Source: Rhodococcus zopfii NBRC 100606 = JCM 9919
GTDB lineage: Bacteria; Actinomycetota; Actinomycetes; Mycobacteriales; Mycobacteriaceae
Assembly: GCF_001895025.1 (NCBI RefSeq)
Contig: NZ_BCXI01000047.1
Location: forward strand, 1-57,852
Length of the DNA stretch: 57,852 nucleotides
Direction of reading: 5' to 3'
This document shows, piece after piece, positions 53,083 to 57,852 of this stretch. The notes below the pieces were generated by a model. That model saw only the letters and a list, made by a program, of their open reading frames with translations. It was not told the DNA's origin and searched no databases. The position numbers were made by a program, and so were the translations under genes. The first letter of the stretch is position 1; every line of letters begins with the position of its first letter.

Positions 53083-53310
53083 ATGGCGACGGAGTCGAAG
53101 CCACGTAAGTACGCACCTCACACCAAGCGAAAGCTCCGGCTGAACCCGAACAGTGAAACGCCCGAATCACCACGTCGTTCGGTGCGATTCCCCGATGTTG
53201 TGGACGAAGAGCTCGAAGCGCTCTCCCGCCAGACAGGACTCACGGTGTCGAAGTTGATCCGCCAGGCAGTGGACAACTACCTCGCCGAAACCCGCCAGAA
53301 AGCGAGCTAA
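53083..53310 (+). CDS. ribbon-helix-helix DNA-binding protein
   Basis: The 75-residue protein has a basic N-terminus and a C-terminal ribbon-helix-helix domain: RRSVRFPDVVDEELEALS then TVSKLIRQAVDNYLAE. ATG 53083 has GGGGAGAGG directly upstream. Located between the par operon and the replication gene, it may regulate copy number or partition. Confidence 0.75.
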   Translation: MATESKPRKYAPHTKRKLRLNPNSETPESPRRSVRFPDVVDEELEALSRQTGLTVSKLIRQAVDNYLAETRQKAS

Positions 53311-53327
53311 GCACCAGAAAAAGCCGA

Positions 53328-53355
53328 AACCCCCCGGTTGGCAGCCGAGGGGTTC
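53328..53355 (+). terminator. hairpin after the ribbon-helix-helix gene
   Basis: AACCCC-x-CGG and CCG-x-GGGGTT arms form an imperfect stem around GGCAG shortly after the stop at 53310, separating it from the replication control region. Confidence 0.5.
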
Positions 53356-53395
53356 AGCAAATTGAAGATCAGATACACACTCTCAAGGGAGAGGA

Positions 53396-53474
53396 TCCCA
53401 AAGTAGAGAAGCACGTACCTGGCCCAACACACCGGTAATGCTACAGGGTCTTTGAACACCTGACTACTTTGGGA
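53396..53474. promoter_or_regulatory. 11-bp inverted repeat in the replication gene leader
   Basis: TCCCAAAGTAG (53396-53406) and CTACTTTGGGA (53464-53474) are exact reverse complements, 57 bases apart, with further partial symmetry outside. They lie 52-130 bases before the initiator gene start. Possible roles are binding sites for a Rep dimer, or a long hairpin used in translational or antisense control. Confidence 0.6.
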
Positions 53475-53525
53475 CCCATCCCAAGACGGGCGTGTCTCCG
53501 GTCTTCCTCCACGAGAGGACCCAGC

Positions 53526-54740
53526 ATGACCACCGCCCCGCCCGAAAGCAGCGGCAGCACCTTTCCCGATCGGTCGGACCAGACCAGCGACTCTCTTCCG
53601 GAGAACTCGCGGCGGTTCGTTCTAATCGACCTCACCGTCCTCGAAGAGTACGACCTCAGTCCACAAGCCTTGGCTCTGTATGCGCACCTGAAGAAGTTCA
53701 CCGACCACCACACGGGGTGGGCCTGGCCGAAGAAGGAAACCCTCGCCGAGCGCCTCAGGATGCGCCAGGGAAGGTCCGTCGATCCGTACATCACCGAACT
53801 GCGCGAGGCCGGCCTCATCCACGACGTCCGCCCCCGGTTCTGCAATCCCGCCGACAGGCGTGACTGGGTTCTCGACAGGCCGGACAAGGCACACCCCGAG
53901 CAGACGTCCAACCTCTATGTCGTGAACATGAGCCCCGCATCCCCGCAGGTCGCACCGGGGTGCGCCACAACGCAGGGGGGGGGTGCGCCACAACGCACCG
54001 GGGGGGTGCGCCACAACGCAGGCGAACAAGAACCACCTACCAACAACCCATCACCAACAACCCATACAGAGATCTCTTTCGGTTCGACCTCCGCGGAAAC
54101 GACCTCGGGCGCAGCTGCCGCCCCGCCCGGCGAATTCTCGGCACGGTTGATCGAACGCAAGCGCCGCACCGGTGAGACCACACCGAAGCCGATGCCGCTG
54201 CACCCGCAGTGGCAGCCGAACAACGCCAACCGCGCCACCGCGAAGAAGCTGGGGGTACACCTCGACCTTGCGGTCGAGCAGTTCCGGAAAACCATGTCCA
54301 CACCCGGCCAGAACCGGCGCTGCTGGGGAAGCGCGTTCACCAAGTTCCTCAAGGCCATGTCCGAGCCCGACACCGCACCGTTCGGCGTCTCCGCCGACGA
54401 ACTACGCACCACGGCGATCAAGCAAGCATTCCCCAGCGCACAGCCCTCTGCGCAGTCCCGCACCGAGCCGACACACACCGCCGAATCGTCCAGCGAACCG
54501 GAGACCCGCGACGAGCACGCCGAAACTCCCGCCACGGCTCCGACCACCCGTCGATCCACCGACATCGACGGTCCCCACCAGCTCAAAGCCCTGATCTGGA
54601 CACTGGAGGACGACGGGTACCGCGGCGCGAGTGTTAGGGATCGGGTGCGAGAGCTGTTCGAGGACGGCACGCCCACGTTCGCCATCGCCAAGCTGGTGAA
54701 GCAGCAGTTCGTGCCCGAACCGGAACCCCTCACCGCCTAA
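53526..54740 (+). CDS. putative plasmid replication initiator (winged-helix)
   Basis: The 404-residue protein has an N-terminal winged-helix domain: LTVLEEYDLSPQALALYAHL, then WAWPKKETLAERLRMRQGRSV and YITELREAGLI, as in helix-turn-helix replication initiators of actinobacterial plasmids. The centre is a variable linker encoded by three iterons. The C-terminal part (about 190-300) has PLHPQWQPNNANRATAKKLG and a final helical domain. The rep-par-res gene context supports replication initiation. ATG 53526 follows GAGAGGA. A chromosomal-type phage regulator is the alternative. Confidence 0.75.
   Translation: MTTAPPESSGSTFPDRSDQTSDSLPENSRRFVLIDLTVLEEYDLSPQALALYAHLKKFTDHHTGWAWPKKETLAERLRMRQGRSVDPYITELREAGLIHDVRPRFCNPADRRDWVLDRPDKAHPEQTSNLYVVNMSPASPQVAPGCATTQGGGAPQRTGGVRHNAGEQEPPTNNPSPTTHTEISFGSTSAETTSGAAAAPPGEFSARLIERKRRTGETTPKPMPLHPQWQPNNANRATAKKLGVHLDLAVEQFRKTMSTPGQNRRCWGSAFTKFLKAMSEPDTAPFGVSADELRTTAIKQAFPSAQPSAQSRTEPTHTAESSSEPETRDEHAETPATAPTTRRSTDIDGPHQLKALIWTLEDDGYRGASVRDRVRELFEDGTPTFAIAKLVKQQFVPEPEPLTA
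53957..54020 (+). repeat. three 23-bp iterons inside the replication gene
   Basis: GGGGTGCGCCACAACGCA occurs at 53957, 53980 and 54003, spaced exactly 23 bases, about two helical turns. Because 23 is not a multiple of three, each copy is translated in a different frame (GCATTQ, GAPQRTG, VRHNAG). The repeat is therefore conserved as DNA rather than protein. This is the expected layout of an iteron-type origin located within rep. Confidence 0.75.
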
Positions 54741-54776
54741 CACCCGCACCGATACTGGAGTAGGAGGGGGTTCCCC

Positions 54777-55598
54777 GTGGCAGATTCCGCGCATGAGGCA
54801 GCACGCGAGTGGGTCGGTGACCAGCTGCGATACCCGCAGCGTCTACCGCGCACCGCGATCGTGGTGAATTGGAGTTCGGTGCCGCAGCCGGTGCAGCGCA
54901 GGCTCGAAGAAGTGGTCCGCGCCGGCGGGTCCATCGACTACAGCAGCAGACTCCCGCGCCGGCGGTGGTGGCATGGCCGTGGATCCGGCCTCAGCGCCGA
55001 CGAGGTGCGAGTGGTCGAGTCAGCCGCAACCTCGTTGCGGTGGCCGGCCACTCTCGACAACGACGAGACCCGGTTGCTGACCGTGGTGGAGGGGATCGTC
55101 GATCGGATCGCAACGCACCCGGCCTGGCAGCATCCGGTTGCATATGGGCACCGCTCGGTTGTCGCCCTGCACATGGAGCTGCACGACTTCGCTGCAACCA
55201 CCTACGAGTTGCTGCAACTTCGCTGCGCAACACCGGAGGTGCCTGCCCACACCGACCCCGACTCCTACGTGCGACAGGAATGGGATCGCCGGCAGGTCGC
55301 GTTCGCGCACAGTCGCTCCGCGCTCATCGAGCGGGCCGTCTCGCTTCGTCTCGTCGAGCAAGCCCTCGACCGGGTTCATCGGCTGGCCGAAGAAAGGCGG
55401 GCCGCCGAGGAGCTGGCCGTAGGAACCCTTGCGATAGACCGTCTCTCCCGGCATCTAGCCGCCGCCGATGTCGCCTCTCTCAACGCGCAGATCACTGCGA
55501 ACGATCTGGACGCTGCGGCCGCGAACCTCCGGGCACAGATCGACTACCTCTCCACCGTGGACAGCTGGCTCGGGAAGCGGACGACTGTTGCGCCCTGA
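54777..55598 (+). CDS. hypothetical protein downstream of the replication gene
   Basis: The 273-residue protein is mostly helical. Its parts include RTAIVVNWSSVPQPVQRRLEEV, a C-terminal coiled coil (IERAVSLRLVEQALDRVHRLAEE) and a conserved-looking VVALHMELHDFAATTYELLQL. GTG 54777 has GGAGGGGG six bases upstream. It lies 36 bases after the initiator gene and is probably cotranscribed. The family is not recognised. Confidence 0.7.
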   Translation: MADSAHEAAREWVGDQLRYPQRLPRTAIVVNWSSVPQPVQRRLEEVVRAGGSIDYSSRLPRRRWWHGRGSGLSADEVRVVESAATSLRWPATLDNDETRLLTVVEGIVDRIATHPAWQHPVAYGHRSVVALHMELHDFAATTYELLQLRCATPEVPAHTDPDSYVRQEWDRRQVAFAHSRSALIERAVSLRLVEQALDRVHRLAEERRAAEELAVGTLAIDRLSRHLAAADVASLNAQITANDLDAAAANLRAQIDYLSTVDSWLGKRTTVAP

Positions 55599-55630
55599 CA
55601 CCGAACAGTCCTGCCGCGCCACTGGCTACG

Positions 55631-55659
55631 CCACCGGCTTGCCACCGGATAACCACCGG
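55631..55659. repeat. three CCACCGG repeats with 11-bp period
   Basis: CCACCGG occurs at 55631, 55642 and 55653, one helical turn apart, just upstream of the recombinase gene. GCTAC/GTAGC bracket the array. This could be part of the recombinase's resolution site. Confidence 0.5.
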
Positions 55660-55715
55660 TAGCTTCCCGATCCAGAAGACGGGGTCCAATCTTCAATGTT
55701 GTCAACTGAACTAGA

Positions 55716-56306
55716 GTGAGCGCCGTGATGGTCGGATACGCCCGAACCGGCGAAGGATCAGACGAGAACGAGCAACGAGCACAGCTCGTATCCCTCGGCG
55801 TCGCCCCGCGCCGTATTCACATCGACACCGGACTGAAGGGCACCAGACACGAGTTGCCGAACCGCACCGGCATGCTCGATGCGTTGAATCCCGGTGACAC
55901 GGTGGTAGTCACCAGCCTGGAACGGCTCGCCCGGTCCGCAGCCGAACTGGGCGAGGTCACCGCCGTGATCCGCGACCGGCAGGCCCGCCTACGTGTCGGC
56001 GGCACCGTCTACGATCCCGCGACCGAGGCCGGCCGAACCGCATTCGAACTGTTCACCAGCATCTTTCCCGCGTTCGAGGCCGGCATCTACGAGCTGCGGC
56101 TGACCGGACCACGAGAGCAAGCCAAGGCCGCAGGCCGATATCCGGGAGGCCGACCGAAACTCACCGCCGAGCAACGCCAGAGGCTCTACGAGCTGTACAT
56201 TTCGGGCACCGAGACCGTCCCCCAGCTACAGAAACGCTTCGGCCTCAGCCGAGCCGGGGTGTACATGCAGATTCAACGAGAGCGGAACCGGCGGCAGAGT
56301 CGTTAA
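55716..56306 (+). CDS. serine recombinase (resolvase/invertase family)
   Basis: The 196-residue protein has the resolvase layout: MVGYAR at the start, NRTGMLDALNPGDTVVV, then SLERLARSAAEL (with the two catalytic-region Arg). It ends in a C-terminal HTH (YPGGRPKLTAEQRQRLYELY, then LQKRFGLSRAGVY). The segment that should read YARVS reads YARTGEGS, so the nucleophilic Ser is either displaced by insertion or absent. A plasmid resolvase resolves multimers, which fits its place in the rep-par cluster. The start is GTG 55716 or ATG 55728. Confidence 0.82.
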   Translation: MSAVMVGYARTGEGSDENEQRAQLVSLGVAPRRIHIDTGLKGTRHELPNRTGMLDALNPGDTVVVTSLERLARSAAELGEVTAVIRDRQARLRVGGTVYDPATEAGRTAFELFTSIFPAFEAGIYELRLTGPREQAKAAGRYPGGRPKLTAEQRQRLYELYISGTETVPQLQKRFGLSRAGVYMQIQRERNRRQSR

Positions 56307-56636
56307 AGCGTGTCGAACAACCTCGGTGAAGTGGTTCGGCAACGCCCTTCTCGGGCGTCGTCGGTTCAAGCCGCGGGTACGGCCGGAACGTCGGTTCCCA
56401 CGTCGTCCAGGTTCGTTTCACCGTGTTGAAGAACCCGCCCCGGGGCCTTCAGTCTATCTCCGCACAGCTCGCCCGACCACGGGCACACAAACCCCGAGTC
56501 CGGCCAACACCCGTCAAGTCAACCCCGCGGAACTGGCGTTTCACGGCACCAGCGGGTTCCAGTGCCGACACACGACGTCCCACCCAATACCTATTTTGTA
56601 GTACACAAATAGCCAATTCTGTAGTACAGTATTACT
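56307..56636. other. 330-base intergenic region
   Basis: No gene is supported. A small hairpin ACGCCC-TTCTC-GGGCGT at 56342-56358 may end the recombinase transcript. The right end carries the operator pair of the toxin-antitoxin operon. Confidence 0.5.
56597..56630 (+). promoter_or_regulatory. promoter and twin operators of the second toxin-antitoxin operon
   Basis: TGTAGTACA (an odd palindrome, TGTA-N-TACA) occurs at 56597-56605 and 56620-56628, 23 bases apart on the same DNA face. The second copy overlaps TACAGT (56625-56630), a plausible -10 box six bases before the ATG; TACACA at 56602 is a possible -35. This predicts a leaderless, autorepressed transcript. Confidence 0.65.
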
Positions 56637-56903
56637 ATGGCGATCAAGTGGACCGAGAGTGCCCTCAAGCACGGAATCGACATTGAGGACGCGAAGTATG
56701 CCATCGCGCACGCCGAGTACATGGAGGCCGAGTTCGACGAGCCGCGGCCTCCATCGACGATCCGGCCCACCCTGTTCATCGGTCCTCAGCGCCGACTGGG
56801 AGCGCCGTGGCTCGAAGTGATGGTCGAGGTCGGTCGCCGCGACGTGACGATCTTTCACGTCATGGAGGCCCGCAAGAAGCACCTCGAACGGTTGGAGGAC
56901 TGA
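56637..56903 (+). CDS. putative BrnT-like toxin
   Basis: The 88-residue protein has KHGIDIEDAKYAIAHAEYMEAE (about 11-32), a strand-rich middle (TLFIGPQRRLGAPWLEVMVEV) and IFHVMEARKKHLERL at the end. It shares the KHGI, IGP and (I/F)H-x-(M/A) positions with the toxin at 18588. BrnT-type proteins are ribonuclease toxins. The antitoxin gene follows after 42 bases. Confidence 0.68.
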   Translation: MAIKWTESALKHGIDIEDAKYAIAHAEYMEAEFDEPRPPSTIRPTLFIGPQRRLGAPWLEVMVEVGRRDVTIFHVMEARKKHLERLED

Positions 56904-56945
56904 TGCAGCCGGATTCCATGCGGGCGGGCAGGAATGGAGGAAGCA

Positions 56946-57263
56946 ATGACCAAGAAGAAGACCTACGAGGACGCGGCTCGATGGGCGGAGGACGACATGG
57001 TCCTCCCGGAGAACTCGAAGACGGCGCGACGGGGCTCAGCGGCCGCCGAGGTGGGGCGAGCGCTGCTGGCGCGCGCGCACGCCGGACGCCCGAGTCTCGA
57101 CCCCCACGCCGAGCCCGGCACCGAATCGCCCAGACGGCAGGTTCGACTTCCGATCGCGGTCAGTGAGCAGGTCGACGCGATCGCGCAGGCGCAAGGCCGG
57201 CGAGCGGCCGAGGTCATGCGGGAGGCCATCACGTTGTACGTCAAGGACAACGCAATCCGCTGA
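56946..57263 (+). CDS. putative CopG/ribbon-helix-helix antitoxin
   Basis: The 105-residue protein has an N-terminal toxin-binding-like part (DAARWAEDDMVLPENSKTARRG) and a C-terminal ribbon-helix-helix (RRQVRLPIAVSEQVDAIAQ, then RRAAEVMREAITLYV). ATG 56946 has GGAGGAAGC upstream. It would bind the TGTAGTACA operators. It is unrelated to the HTH antitoxin of the first pair although the toxins look related. Confidence 0.75.
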   Translation: MTKKKTYEDAARWAEDDMVLPENSKTARRGSAAAEVGRALLARAHAGRPSLDPHAEPGTESPRRQVRLPIAVSEQVDAIAQAQGRRAAEVMREAITLYVKDNAIR

Positions 57264-57413
57264 GACGCACTCGTCGGTGCGCCAAGGCCCAGTCCTCAAT
57301 CCCGGGAAGGCCCCGCGAACTCGGCCTCGACACGAGACATCGACCTGGACGAATACCGGAACGGACGGAATCAAAGAAATTCCGAATCCGGCATCAACTC
57401 CCCGAACGCGCGG

Positions 57414-57458
57414 GCGCCCCGGCCTCTCCCCCCGACGCCGGGGCCGCTGACCTTTTGT
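57414..57458 (+). terminator. rho-independent terminator of the second toxin-antitoxin operon
   Basis: GCCCCGGC (57416-57423) pairs with GCCGGGGC (57437-57444), followed by CCTTTT. The whole 45-base segment, loop included, nearly matches the terminator at 1791-1835 in opposite orientation. Confidence 0.75.
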
Positions 57459-57529
57459 AGTGGTCGGGATGAGGGCCGGGGGCCGGTCGCCGGTCCCCCG
57501 CTGTGTCCGGCGTCCGGGGCGGGAAACGG

Positions 57530-57852
57530 TTATCGCCGCCATACTCTGACCTGGTCGGTGGCGAGTAGTGGCCCGCCGGCCGGGCCTTTGAGGTGCGATT
57601 CGATCCAGACCGGTCGCCGCTGCGAGCGCTGTGGGCCGTGTGGTTGCTGGCGCCAGTGGCCGCGTACCACCCATCGGTGCCGGTATTCCCGTCCGTTCCC
57701 TGTGCCGCTGCCGTCGCCGGTGGTGTCGATGGTGTGGTCGACCGCGGCGCGCCGCAGGTCGACCAGGGTCACGCCGTGTCCGCTCCGTGGCATCGTTCCG
57801 CCGGTGCCGGAGCCGTTCACAGGGTGGGCGCGGGGCGGGCGCGGGGGAGGGG
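57530..57852 (-). CDS. C-terminal part of a hypothetical protein, cut by the window edge
   Basis: The minus-strand frame is open to the right edge. Its end reads EYRHRWVVRGHWRQQPHG, RSQRRPVWIESHLKGP and VRVWRR. The pattern HRWVV-x-GHWR-x-Q followed by RPVWI-x-x-H-x-KGP is typical of a family seen on actinobacterial plasmids and phages, with unknown function. A GTG at 57820 could start a 96-residue product. Family members are usually longer, so the start probably lies outside the window. Confidence 0.6.
   Translation of the reverse strand, partial: PPPRPPRAHPVNGSGTGGTMPRSGHGVTLVDLRRAAVDHTIDTTGDGSGTGNGREYRHRWVVRGHWRQQPHGPQRSQRRPVWIESHLKGPAGGPLLATDQVRVWRR

Noticed and set aside
56340..56385. 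tRNA-like segment (GGTTCAAGCC) after the recombinase gene
   Set aside because: The flanking bases do not form a T-arm, acceptor or anticodon stem, and the same word occurs inside the transposase gene.

Overview
This window looks like most of the backbone of a conjugative plasmid from a mycolic-acid actinobacterium, most probably Rhodococcus or a close relative. The reasons are the high G+C content, frequent GTG/TTG and apparently leaderless starts, actinobacteria-specific families (EspR-like regulator, SCO6880, DUF2637, DUF4192, DUF4913, cutinase) and a replication/partition/resolvase cluster. The host assignment is inference; no chromosomal marker or rRNA is present.

Layout. 1-1694: an IS1380-family insertion sequence cut by the left edge. 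2031-7366: a broken HAD-type phosphatase gene and a type III restriction-modification operon (mod, res). 7521-18080: two small genes, an unknown helical protein, a 3,016-residue DarB-like methylase-helicase without a conventional start codon, and a small VbhA-like protein. 18331-22657: a BrnT-like toxin-antitoxin pair with a readable promoter/operator, a zinc-ribbon protein, a structured gene-poor stretch, a DUF4192 protein, an HNH protein and a coiled-coil protein. 22916-28383: the MobF relaxase-helicase TraA and a companion gene, with a likely oriT just upstream.

28439-46412 is one long leftward conjugation cluster of 18 genes, many joined by 4-base ATGA/GTGA overlaps. It encodes the coupling protein TraG, a VirB4 ATPase, an SCO6880 protein, a VirB6-like channel protein, two pilin-like proteins, two proteins sharing a QGAALAA signature, two degenerate P-loop proteins, a cell-wall hydrolase (M23 plus lytic transglycosylase), lipoproteins, an 'insoluble domain' protein and a cutinase. 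Three envelope enzymes or surface proteins at the upstream end suggest a machine built to cross a mycolate envelope. A divergent double-HTH regulator (46567) and an EspR-like regulator (47221) sit at the head of the cluster.

47221-49731 holds a four-gene module: EspR-like regulator, PAP2-like membrane protein, seven-helix membrane protein and ImmA/IrrE-type metallopeptidase. It may be a signalling, stress or defence unit. 49732-56306 is the maintenance region: a palindrome-rich putative centromere, parA, a parB-like gene, a DUF2637 membrane protein, a ribbon-helix-helix protein, a putative replication initiator containing three 23-bp iterons, an unknown gene and a serine recombinase. 56637-57263 is a second BrnT-like toxin-antitoxin pair with paired operator sites. 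A gene truncated by the right edge closes the window. Nearly identical terminators lie close to both ends of the window.
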